This document shows, piece by piece, positions 6,186 through 11,408 of a stretch of 11,408 nucleotides of DNA (position 1 is the stretch's first letter; every line of letters begins with the position of its first letter). Made by a program: the position numbers and the translations under genes. Under the pieces are notes generated by a model. It saw only the letters and a program-made list of their open reading frames with translations. It was not told the DNA's origin and searched no databases. The DNA lies in NCBI GenBank assembly GCA_050742975.1, contig JBOGDQ010000324.1, positions 1 through 11,408 on the forward strand. The letters are read 5' to 3'. Source of the DNA: JBDTGE01 sp050742975. GTDB lineage: Bacteria; Actinomycetota; Actinomycetes; Mycobacteriales; Jatrophihabitantaceae.

Positions 6186-6956
6186 ATGCCGAAGTCCGCG
6201 TCCAGCAAGTCGTCGAACAAGCCACCCAAACTGACCCGTGAGGAGAAGAAACTCGCGCGCTCGGCGAAGAAGCAGTCCCGGCGCGAGACGTGGCGCAACC
6301 TCGTGCAGGCGTTCAAGCTGACGCGGGAGAACGACCCGCGGTTCATCCCGTACCTGGCGCTGTTCGGCATTCTCGGCGTGGCGATCGTCTACCTGCTCGT
6401 CATGTTCGTCACCGGCTCGGCGTACCTGCCGATCCCGATCGCGGTCCTGGCCGGGCTGCTGGTTGCGATGTTCGTGTTCAGCCGGCGAGCGCAGTCCTCG
6501 ATGTTCTCCCAGGCGGAGGGGCAGCCAGGCGCGGCGGGCTGGATGCTCTCCCAGCAACTCAAGGGCGACTGGCGGATCACGCAGGGCGTGGCCGGTTCGG
6601 CCCAGCTGGACGCCGTGCACCGCGTCGTCGGGCGGCCCGGCGTGATCCTCGTCGGCGAGGGGGCCCAGCATCGGGTCCGCGGCCTGATCGCGCAGGAGAA
6701 AAAGAAGGTCGCGCGGATCGCCGGCGACACCCCGATCTACGACTTGATCGTCGGTACCGGCGAGGGCGAGGTGCGTCTGGGCAAGCTCAACCGGCACCTG
6801 ATCAAGCTGCCCGCGAACCTGTCCAAGGAGCAGGTCAAGGCGCTGGAGAAGCGGCTCTCGGCGCTCGGCGGCGGCCGCGCGCAACTGCCGCAGGGACCGA
6901 TGCCGCAGGGCGCGAAGATGCGCAACGTCCAGCGCACCGTGCGCCGCCGGTCGTGA
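6186..6956 (+). CDS. DUF4191-family membrane protein
   Basis: A 256-residue protein of the actinobacterial DUF4191 family (as Rv2219, which lies between lipA and glnA1 in M. tuberculosis). No biochemical role is established. The N-terminus (1-40) is strongly basic with many Lys and Arg (KLTREEKKLARSAKKQSRRE). Two hydrophobic segments follow (about 54-76 and 80-98), separated by a short turn. After them comes a cytoplasmic-type domain (100-225) with GWMLSQQLKGDWRITQ and RPGVILVGEG, the most family-like stretch, and a basic tail ending QRTVRRRS. ATG at 6186 is preferred over upstream in-frame starts because the family begins with this basic segment and a -10 is 6 nt away. The stop overlaps the RDD gene start (GTGA), which indicates coupled translation and a joint job in the membrane. 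Confidence 0.92.
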   Translation: MPKSASSKSSNKPPKLTREEKKLARSAKKQSRRETWRNLVQAFKLTRENDPRFIPYLALFGILGVAIVYLLVMFVTGSAYLPIPIAVLAGLLVAMFVFSRRAQSSMFSQAEGQPGAAGWMLSQQLKGDWRITQGVAGSAQLDAVHRVVGRPGVILVGEGAQHRVRGLIAQEKKKVARIAGDTPIYDLIVGTGEGEVRLGKLNRHLIKLPANLSKEQVKALEKRLSALGGGRAQLPQGPMPQGAKMRNVQRTVRRRS

Positions 6957-7390
6957 CGTCGCCGGTGACCAACCCGCAGGCCCATCGCGGCGAGCGGCTC
7001 GGGCTGCCTTCCTCCGGTCCCGGCTCACTGAGCACCGCCGGGCCGCGGCTCGGTGCGTTCGTGGTGGACGCGGTCGCGTCCTCACTGGTCGCCGCGCTGT
7101 TCGTCCAGTCCAGCGGGGGTAAGGGCGTCGTCGGTCATCTGCCCGGGTCGTGGAGCCTGATCCCGCTGGCGGTCGACTACCTCGTCGGTATCCTCGTCGC
7201 CGGGCGCACGCTCGGCATGTACCTGTTCGGCCTGCGCGTCGTCCGGGTGGATCAGGTCGCAGCGGTCACGCCGGCGCGGGCGCTGGCCCGTACCGCGCTG
7301 CTGTTCCTGCTCGTCCCTGCGCTGCTCTCGGACCGCGACGGCCGCGGGCTGCACGACCGGGTCAGCGCCACAGCGGTCGTCCAGGGCTGA
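6953..7390 (+). CDS. RDD-family membrane protein
   Basis: A 145-residue small membrane protein of the RDD family, whose members have been linked to ion transport or to membrane organisation; the role of this one is unknown. The defining residues are seen: Arg32 and Asp39 in PRLGAFVVDA, then helices at about 35-52, 69-85 and 111-125, with GRTLGMYLFGLRVV (84-97) and the C-terminal DRDGRGLHDRVSATAVV (127-143) typical of the family. The first 30 residues are Pro/Ser/Gly rich and probably cytoplasmic and disordered. GTG at 6953 overlaps the DUF4191 stop by four bases, which fixes the start. The same small RDD gene precedes glnA1 in mycobacteria. It is 115 nt from glnA, with a separate control region between. 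Confidence 0.93.
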   Translation: MTSPVTNPQAHRGERLGLPSSGPGSLSTAGPRLGAFVVDAVASSLVAALFVQSSGGKGVVGHLPGSWSLIPLAVDYLVGILVAGRTLGMYLFGLRVVRVDQVAAVTPARALARTALLFLLVPALLSDRDGRGLHDRVSATAVVQG

Positions 7391-7408
7391 GCCGTGACAT
7401 CAGCGCGT

Positions 7409-7446
7409 GAAACATCGCCGAAACACTCGGGACACGACGCGGCAAC
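7409..7446 (+). promoter_or_regulatory. Putative GlnR operator upstream of glnA
   Basis: Four pentamers lie at an exact 11-bp period: GAAAC (7409), GAAAC (7420), GACAC (7431) and GCAAC (7442), each pair separated by six bases. This matches the GnnAC-n6-GnAAC form known for the nitrogen regulator GlnR in mycobacteria and streptomycetes. It lies just upstream of a -10-like TAGGTT (7457-7462). Activation or repression of glnA by GlnR according to nitrogen supply is inferred; glnR itself is not in the window. Confidence 0.6.
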
Positions 7447-7456
7447 CGCTCATCCG

Positions 7457-7505
7457 TAGGTTCACCCCAACCCAACCGGCACGAGTCATCGTCAGCGGAG
7501 GACGT
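7457..7505 (+). promoter_or_regulatory. glnA: Putative glnA -10 element and leader with Shine-Dalgarno
   Basis: TAGGTT (7457-7462) fits the actinobacterial TANNNT -10 and would give a leader of about 35-40 nt. GGAGG at 7497-7501, 4 nt before the ATG at 7506, is a strong Shine-Dalgarno and decides the start. No recognisable -35 is present, as expected for an activator-dependent promoter. Confidence 0.45.
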
Positions 7506-8930
7506 ATGTTCACCAGTCCTGAACAGGTCATGCGGTTCATCAGTGAGGAGGGCGTGGAGTTCATCGACGTCCGGTTCACCGATCTGCCCGGGCAGCAGCA
7601 GCACTTCAACGTGCCGGCGGCGACGCTGCCCGCTGACTTCTTCAGTGAGGGCGTCATGTTCGACGGGTCCTCGATCCGTGGGTTCGCGGCGATCCACAAG
7701 TCGGACATGAAGCTGATCCCCGATCCGACGACGGCGTTCGTGGACCCGTTCCGCGCGGCCAAGACGCTCAACGTCAGCTTCTCGATCGTCGAGCCGCGCA
7801 CCGGCGAGCCGTACGGACGCGACCCGCGCCAGGTCGCCAGCAAGGCCGAGACGTACTTGACGTCGACCGGCATCGCCGACACCGCGTTCTTCGGTCCCGA
7901 GGCCGAGTTCTACGTCTTCGACGACGTGCGGTTCCAGACCGCACAAAACGAGGGGTATTACCACATCGACTCGATCGAGGGCGCGTGGAACACCGGCCGG
8001 GTCGAAGAAGGTGGCAACCGCGGGTACAAGACGCGGTACAAGGGCGGCTACTTCCCCGTCCCGCCCGTCGACCACTACGCCGATCTGCGCGATCAGATGA
8101 GCAGTGCGCTCATCGCCGCGGGCCTCGAGCTCGAGCGCGCGCACCACGAGGTCGGCACCGCGGGCCAAGCTGAGATCAACTACAAGTTCAACAGCCTGAC
8201 CTACGCGGCCGACGACGTGCTGAAGTTCAAGTACATCGTCAAGAACGTGGCCTGGGCCGCGGGCAAGACCGCGACGTTCATGCCGAAGCCGCTGTTCGGT
8301 GACAACGGCTCGGGCATGCATTGTCACCAGTCGCTGTGGAAGGACGGCTCACCGCTGTTCTACGACGAGCTCGGCTACGCGGGACTGTCCGACACCGCGC
8401 GCTTCTACATCGGCGGCCTGCTGCACCACGCGCCGTCGCTGCTCGCGTTCACCAACCCGACGGTGAACTCCTACCACCGGCTCGTCCCCGGCTTCGAGGC
8501 ACCGGTCAATCTGGTGTACAGCTCGGGCAACCGCTCGGCCTGCATCCGGGTGCCGATCACCGGCTCGAACCCGAAGGCCAAGCGCATCGAGTTCCGCATC
8601 CCGGATCCGTCGGCGAACCCGTACCTCGCGTTCTCGGCGATGCTGATGGCCGGCGTCGACGGCATCAAGAACAAGATCGAGCCGCCGGCGCCGATCGACA
8701 AGGACCTATACGAACTGCCGCCGGACGAGGCGGCCTCGATCGAGCAGGTGCCCGGCTCGCTCGGTGCGGTGCTCGACGCGCTGGAGCGGGACAACGAGTA
8801 CCTGCAGGACGGTGGCGTTTTCACCGACGACATCATCGGCGCCTGGATCGACTACAAGCGCACCGCCGAGATCGACCCGATCCGGCTGCGCCCGCATCCG
8901 CACGAGTTTGAGTTGTACTACGACTGCTGA
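7506..8930 (+). CDS. glnA: Glutamine synthetase type I (adenylylation-regulated)
   Basis: The central ammonia-assimilating enzyme, which makes glutamine from glutamate, ammonia and ATP as a cytoplasmic dodecamer. The 474 residues match the GSI-beta length. Seen: VMFDGSSIRGF (50-60) with Asp53 near the ammonia site; metal ligands Glu132 and Glu134 in GPEAEF, Glu215, Glu223, His272 in DNGSGMHCHQSLW, and Glu362 in IEFRIPDP; flap Glu331; and NRSACIRVP for substrate binding. Tyr402 in KDLYELPP is the adenylylation site used by GlnE, so activity is expected to be switched off under nitrogen excess. The family C-terminus RPHPHEFELYYD is intact. ATG at 7506 follows a strong Shine-Dalgarno; an in-frame upstream GTG at 7407 would add 33 non-family residues. 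It stands apart from the RDD gene behind its own control region. Confidence 0.98.
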   Translation: MFTSPEQVMRFISEEGVEFIDVRFTDLPGQQQHFNVPAATLPADFFSEGVMFDGSSIRGFAAIHKSDMKLIPDPTTAFVDPFRAAKTLNVSFSIVEPRTGEPYGRDPRQVASKAETYLTSTGIADTAFFGPEAEFYVFDDVRFQTAQNEGYYHIDSIEGAWNTGRVEEGGNRGYKTRYKGGYFPVPPVDHYADLRDQMSSALIAAGLELERAHHEVGTAGQAEINYKFNSLTYAADDVLKFKYIVKNVAWAAGKTATFMPKPLFGDNGSGMHCHQSLWKDGSPLFYDELGYAGLSDTARFYIGGLLHHAPSLLAFTNPTVNSYHRLVPGFEAPVNLVYSSGNRSACIRVPITGSNPKAKRIEFRIPDPSANPYLAFSAMLMAGVDGIKNKIEPPAPIDKDLYELPPDEAASIEQVPGSLGAVLDALERDNEYLQDGGVFTDDIIGAWIDYKRTAEIDPIRLRPHPHEFELYYDC

Positions 8931-9017
8931 GCCCTCCCCCCGGCAGAGTCGTCGCCAGCGGTGATCGACAGGCCGTGTTACGGAGCGCGGCAGGATTGGT
9001 GCGGTAAGCGATAGTCC

Positions 9018-9452
9018 TCAGTCGAGGCAGAACTCGTTTCCCTCCGGGTCCTGCATCACGATGCAGACGCCGTTGATGCTGTCGGCCTCCAATCGCTGCA
9101 CCCGACGTGCGCCGAGCGCGACCAGGCGGGTGCAATCAGCCTCGAGGGCGTCCGCTCGGCCCTCAGGCGGTACCCCGGCGGCCGCGCGGAGGTCGAGGTG
9201 CACGCGGTTCTTGGCCGTCTTCGGCTCGGGCACCTTCTGGAAGAACAGCCGCGGACCGGCACCGTCGGCGTCGACGAGAGCCGCGCGGTCGTTACGGTGG
9301 TCCGCCGGGACGCCCCACGCGTCGAGCGCGGCGTCCCACGAGTCGAAGCCCGGCGGCGGTGGCTGCTGGATGTAGTGCAACGCCTCGGCCCAGAAGGCCG
9401 CGTGCGTAGCGGGGTCGGCACTGTCGAATGTCACCTGGAACTCGGTCGCCAT
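9018..9452 (-). CDS. VOC-superfamily (glyoxalase-like domain) protein
   Basis: A 144-residue protein of the vicinal oxygen chelate fold, nearest to the Glyoxalase_6-type single-domain proteins common in actinobacteria. Two half-modules are visible: VTFDSADPATHAAFWAEALHY (start of module 1, residues 7-27) and RVHLDLRA (83-90) leading to MQDPEGNEFCLD at the C-terminus. His85 and Glu140 are plausible metal ligands. Substrate cannot be told; members act in resistance, isomerisation or lyase reactions, and many are uncharacterised. ATG at 9452 is chosen because the fold begins at once and AAGG lies 7 nt upstream; an in-frame start at 9488 would add 12 unlikely residues. It converges with glnA across 87 nt with no clear terminator, and is divergent from a HAD gene remnant. 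Confidence 0.88.
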   Translation of the reverse strand: MATEFQVTFDSADPATHAAFWAEALHYIQQPPPPGFDSWDAALDAWGVPADHRNDRAALVDADGAGPRLFFQKVPEPKTAKNRVHLDLRAAAGVPPEGRADALEADCTRLVALGARRVQRLEADSINGVCIVMQDPEGNEFCLD

Positions 9453-9494
9453 CAACCAACCTTGACGCACACCACCGACAACCACCACCCTGAC

Positions 9495-9506
9495 GGGCTG
9501 CAGCCC
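9495..9506. promoter_or_regulatory. 12-bp perfect palindrome GGGCTGCAGCCC
   Basis: A perfect palindrome without spacer directly abuts the ATG of the HAD remnant and lies 42 nt upstream of the VOC gene on the other strand. Its position between divergent starts suits an operator, but this is a guess. Confidence 0.25.
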
Positions 9507-9584
9507 ATGACCGACCGGCCGAAGTGCGTGATCTTCGACTTCACCGGCACCTTTGGCATTGAGCGAGGCATCGGGCCGAGCTGA
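9507..9584 (+). pseudogene. Truncated HAD-type hydrolase, N-terminal remnant
   Basis: A 25-codon reading frame whose product starts MTDRPKCVIFDFTGTF. This is a charged start, a hydrophobic beta strand and DFTGT, which looks like motif I (DxDGT/DxTGT) of haloacid-dehalogenase-like hydrolases, with the nucleophile Asp11. After this motif the similarity stops and the frame ends at TGA (9582-9584). The rest of the domain is not present; the following DNA is the 3' end of a minus-strand gene. I infer that a complete HAD gene divergent from the VOC gene was cut by deletion or by insertion of the sigma-factor module. The match is short, so a chance resemblance cannot be excluded. Confidence 0.45.
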
Positions 9585-9606
9585 TCGGCGCGGGCCTGGC
9601 TCGTTG

Positions 9607-10404
9607 CTACTTGTTGCAGTGGGCGTTGCAGTTGACAGTGGGCTTGTCGGCCGGGGGTCCGCTGACGGGCGGCTCGGACGTTGGACTTACCCGCAAGCCC
9701 TTCTCCAACTCCATCAGTTGGGTGGCCAGGTTGTCGCCGACAGCGAAGGTCTTGCCCGTGCCCGTGTCGATGGTGACGTACACCGTCGTGCCGTCCGGCA
9801 GCTTCGCCGGGAGGTAGGTCTGGCCCGCTTTCCAGTCCGTGTAGCCGGTGAACGAGGCGATGATGGCGCCGTCGTGGCCACCCTCGCCCATCGAGAACTT
9901 GCTCGCACCTGATGGCAGAGCACGCTCGACAGAGGTCACCAACAGCGGGCAACCGGGGGCGGGTGTGGTGACGAGGCGCTTGGTCTCGTCCGCGCTGAGG
10001 TGCAAGTCGGCCGTGCAGTTGGTGTCGGGCTTGCCGAGCTTGTAGTCGGCCGGAAGGGCAATCCGGTACCCGGCCAGTTCAATGGTGTTGCCCGACAGCT
10101 CCGGGCCGTGAGCCGAGGCCGTGGGGCGGGTGCCGCCGGTACCGGTCGCCTCGTTGGTGCTTCCTGAGTGCGCTGGAGCGGACACCAAGGTCACGACGAC
10201 CGCCGCCGCAGCCGCCGCGACTCCAGCAGCGGAGGCAAGAGCGATGATCCCTCGCCGTGGACGGCCTGTAGAGCCAGTGTCGGCACCGGAGACGTGCAGG
10301 GACCGGATTGCGTCGTCAAGCTCTGCTCTGCCCCGGCCGATAGCGGTTGAGGCGAGCCCATCGACGTGCCTCGTGTCGGCAAGCAGGTGATCGAGTGCGT
10401 TCAT
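9607..10404 (-). CDS. Single-pass membrane protein paired with ECF sigma factor (putative anti-sigma/CU044_5270-like)
   Basis: A 265-residue protein with a cytoplasmic N-terminus (1-50), one transmembrane helix (about 52-75) and an extracytoplasmic domain (76-265). The N-terminal pattern MNALDHLLADTRHVDG...AIGRGRAELDDAI resembles the CU044_5270-type proteins encoded after actinobacterial ECF sigma factors. Such proteins are likely sigma regulators or signal sensors, but this is not proven. The zinc-binding HxxxCxxC anti-sigma motif is absent. The outer part is Thr/Gly/Pro rich and then has a beta-type domain (104-235) with Cys130 and Cys152, and a C-terminal NCNAHCNK with Cys259 and Cys263, so disulfides are possible. 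ATG at 10404 overlaps the sigma stop by four bases (ATGA), which fixes the start and indicates coupled translation. A longer open frame upstream of this ATG overlaps sigma and is not real. Confidence 0.78.
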   Translation of the reverse strand: MNALDHLLADTRHVDGLASTAIGRGRAELDDAIRSLHVSGADTGSTGRPRRGIIALASAAGVAAAAAAVVVTLVSAPAHSGSTNEATGTGGTRPTASAHGPELSGNTIELAGYRIALPADYKLGKPDTNCTADLHLSADETKRLVTTPAPGCPLLVTSVERALPSGASKFSMGEGGHDGAIIASFTGYTDWKAGQTYLPAKLPDGTTVYVTIDTGTGKTFAVGDNLATQLMELEKGLRVSPTSEPPVSGPPADKPTVNCNAHCNK

Positions 10405-10997
10405 GTCGGGTTCTCCTCGTACGTGAGCAGCGTCGAGATGAGGTCCAGGTCGTCGGGCTGAGCCGGAAGTAGCGCGTGCAGGGCACGCTGTCGCGCTCGG
10501 TGCAGCCGAATCCGTGCCGCACCTTGGCTGATGCCGAGAGCCTGGGCCGCCTCGGTGGGCGTGAGCCCTTCCCAGGCGACGAGTAGCAGTAGTTCGCGTT
10601 CGGAGGGCGACAGAACGCCTAACGCAGCGCGGAGCTGGTTTCGTTGCGCCTGGGCATCGATCCGAGCATCGACCTCGCTCCAATCCATCGCGACGTCCTG
10701 CCGCCACCTGACACCGTGTGGCTTGCCGCGGCGAAGGTGTCGCCGCAGGACGTTCGATGCGATGCCGTACAGCCAGGGCAGTGCGCTTCCACTGTCATGC
10801 GCCACGACCCGCTTACGGGCGGCGAGCGCCGCGACGAAGACCTCGGAGAGTAGGTCTTCAGCGGCAGCCGGTCCCGCGCGGCGAGCCAAATACCACAGGA
10901 TTGCCTGAGCGTGCCGTTCGTAGAGCGTCCCGATCAGCTCCGGCTCGTTGCGGAGTCTGGTCAGAAGCTCGCCGTCGAGCCGCTCGTTGCCGTCCAC
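10401..10997 (-). CDS. ECF-type RNA polymerase sigma factor
   Basis: A 198-residue sigma-70 family protein of the extracytoplasmic-function type, which directs RNA polymerase to a stress or signal regulon. Region 2 spans about 23-90: LYERHAQAILWYLARRAG, EDLLSEVFVAAL (core binding), and SALPWLYGIASNVLRRHLRR (-10 recognition). Region 4 spans 119-175: LGVLSPSERELLLLVAWEGL then the helix-turn-helix TPTEAAQALGISQGAARIRL and HRARQRA (-35 recognition). There is no C-terminal extension. GTG at 10997 is chosen because AGGAGG lies just upstream (11001-11006) and the length is normal, though the spacing is short at 3-4 nt. It is cotranscribed with the overlapping membrane-protein gene, which probably controls it. 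No autoregulated ECF promoter (GGAAC-N16/17-CGTC) could be found upstream. Confidence 0.92.
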   Translation of the reverse strand: MDGNERLDGELLTRLRNEPELIGTLYERHAQAILWYLARRAGPAAAEDLLSEVFVAALAARKRVVAHDSGSALPWLYGIASNVLRRHLRRGKPHGVRWRQDVAMDWSEVDARIDAQAQRNQLRAALGVLSPSERELLLLVAWEGLTPTEAAQALGISQGAARIRLHRARQRALHALLPAQPDDLDLISTLLTYEENPT

Positions 10998-11220
10998 GCC
11001 CCTCCTATGCCATCAGAGTCGAAAGCGTTACATCGGGCACATCCGAATGAAAATCCGGAGGACGTGTTCGGAGTCCCGTTCCCCGCGGTTGCTCTCACGA
11101 GATAGCGGCCAATGGATGGTCGTACCTCAGGCGGCAAGCGGACGGCGTGGGTCCTCCGGCAGAGAATCCGCTATCGAGACTTGGATCGTCGGCCCTGGCG
11201 CCGAATCACCGACGACTCGT
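10998..11220. other. Gene-poor spacer between sigma factor and antitoxin genes
   Basis: This stretch is visibly less GC-rich than the left part of the window and has no credible coding frame. It holds the sigma-factor Shine-Dalgarno (AGGAGG, 11001-11006, minus strand), a short direct ATCCG pair (11041-11045, 11053-11057), and the inverted repeat after the antitoxin stop. The sigma promoter must lie here but was not identified. Confidence 0.5.
11186..11215 (-). terminator. Possible terminator after the XRE antitoxin-type gene
   Basis: TCGTCGG (11186-11192) and CCGACGA (11209-11215) form a perfect 7-bp inverted repeat with a 16-nt loop that itself contains GGCGCC. It begins 5 nt past the stop codon of the minus-strand XRE gene. 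No T-tract follows, so it would be a weak or Rho-dependent stop. Confidence 0.35.
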
Positions 11221-11408
11221 TCATGCCGCGTGCTTGATGCTCATCTCGACGTGGAGTCCGGCCGCAACCACCATGTTGACCAGCGAATCCAAGCTGAACA
11301 AGTCGATCTTGCCGCGCATCAGATCGGAGATGCGGGGCTGGGTAACGCCGAGCCGGACGGCGGCTTGCTTCTGGGTCCAGGCCTCAGCCTTGATCCGCTC
11401 AGCGACTG
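11221..11408 (-). CDS. XRE-family HTH regulator, HigA/HTH_37 antitoxin type (5' end beyond window)
   Basis: The last 61 codons of a small DNA-binding protein. The visible part begins VAERIKAEAWTQKQAA, then RLGVTQPRISDLMRGK, a classic lambda-repressor-type helix-turn-helix with recognition helix QPRISDLMRG, then IDLFSLDSLVNMVVAAG and the end HVEMSIKHAA. The RGK...FSLDSL...AAGLHVEM pattern is typical of HTH_37-type antitoxins of HigBA/RelBE-like toxin-antitoxin pairs, which bind their own promoter and neutralise an mRNA-cutting toxin. In such pairs the toxin gene is usually directly upstream, here outside the window, so its presence is unconfirmed. A stand-alone regulator is possible. The frame is open to the last base and the stop TGA is at 11221-11223. 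Confidence 0.82.
   Translation of the reverse strand, partial: VAERIKAEAWTQKQAAVRLGVTQPRISDLMRGKIDLFSLDSLVNMVVAAGLHVEMSIKHAA

Noticed and set aside
5880..6956. Upstream-extended start for the DUF4191 gene
   Set aside because: The extension overlaps the start and signal peptide of the divergent peptidase gene and does not resemble the family; the ATG at 6186 has a -10 six nt upstream.
5412..7085. 557-residue minus-strand frame over the peptidase, DUF4191 and RDD genes
   Set aside because: It overlaps three recognisable genes and is Arg/Pro/Ala rich with no motif, as expected of high-GC antisense frames.
7407..7505. In-frame GTG extension of glnA
   Set aside because: It would add 33 non-family residues over the GlnR-like operator and ignore the strong GGAGG before 7506.
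8931..9017. Bidirectional terminator between convergent glnA and VOC genes
   Set aside because: Expected from the layout, but only 4-bp inverted repeats (such as CCGT-GTT-ACGG) and no T-tract are present.
9607..10707. Longer 366-residue minus-strand frame including the sigma-partner gene
   Set aside because: The upstream third overlaps the sigma factor in another frame and has shadow-type Arg/Ala-rich composition; the ATG at 10404 overlapping the sigma stop is the natural start.
11061..11082. ECF autoregulated promoter (GGAAC and CGTC on the minus strand) upstream of the sigma gene
   Set aside because: The two boxes are only 13 bp apart, whereas 16-17 bp is usual.
11064..11105. 13-residue plus-strand frame after GGAGG
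   Set aside because: Only 2 nt separate GGAGG from the GTG and the product matches nothing known; probably chance.

Overview
The window is very GC-rich with long, dense, mostly GTG/ATG-started genes, and its central block has the gene order lipB - lipA - DUF4191 - RDD - glnA. From memory this is the order of Mycobacterium tuberculosis Rv2217-Rv2220, so the source is almost certainly an actinobacterium. The genus cannot be fixed from this stretch.

Left part (1-3143, minus strand): the 5' part of a eukaryote-type Ser/Thr protein kinase gene runs off the left edge. Upstream of it on the same strand is a full-length MMPL/RND-type lipid exporter with duplicated proton-relay motifs. Divergent from the exporter is the lipoate block (3266-5264): lipB, a 113-residue three-helix membrane protein in the same frame as lipB two codons past its stop, and lipA. 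LipB moves octanoate from acyl carrier protein to lipoyl domains and LipA inserts the two sulfurs.

A secreted NlpC/P60 peptidase gene (5261-6031, minus) sits between lipA and the next conserved genes, and its stop codon overlaps that of lipA. Then come the DUF4191 membrane protein and the RDD membrane protein, overlapping by GTGA, followed by glnA (type I glutamine synthetase). In front of glnA are four pentamers at an exact 11-bp period that match a GlnR-type operator. A VOC/glyoxalase-like gene converges on glnA.

Right part (about 9500-11408) looks accessory. Divergent from the VOC gene is a 25-codon stub that keeps only the start and motif I of a HAD-type hydrolase. It is followed by an ECF-type sigma factor gene overlapping (ATGA) a single-pass membrane protein gene, the likely sigma-control pair. 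After a gene-poor stretch comes the 3' end of an XRE-family (HTH_37/HigA-like) antitoxin-type regulator running off the right edge.

A recurrent regulatory feature is an actinobacterial -10 (TANNNT) placed 6-8 nt before the start codon of the kinase, lipB, lipA and DUF4191 genes, predicting leaderless mRNAs. By contrast the MMPL, glnA, sigma and VOC genes have visible Shine-Dalgarno sequences. No tRNA, rRNA, CRISPR array or insertion sequence was seen.
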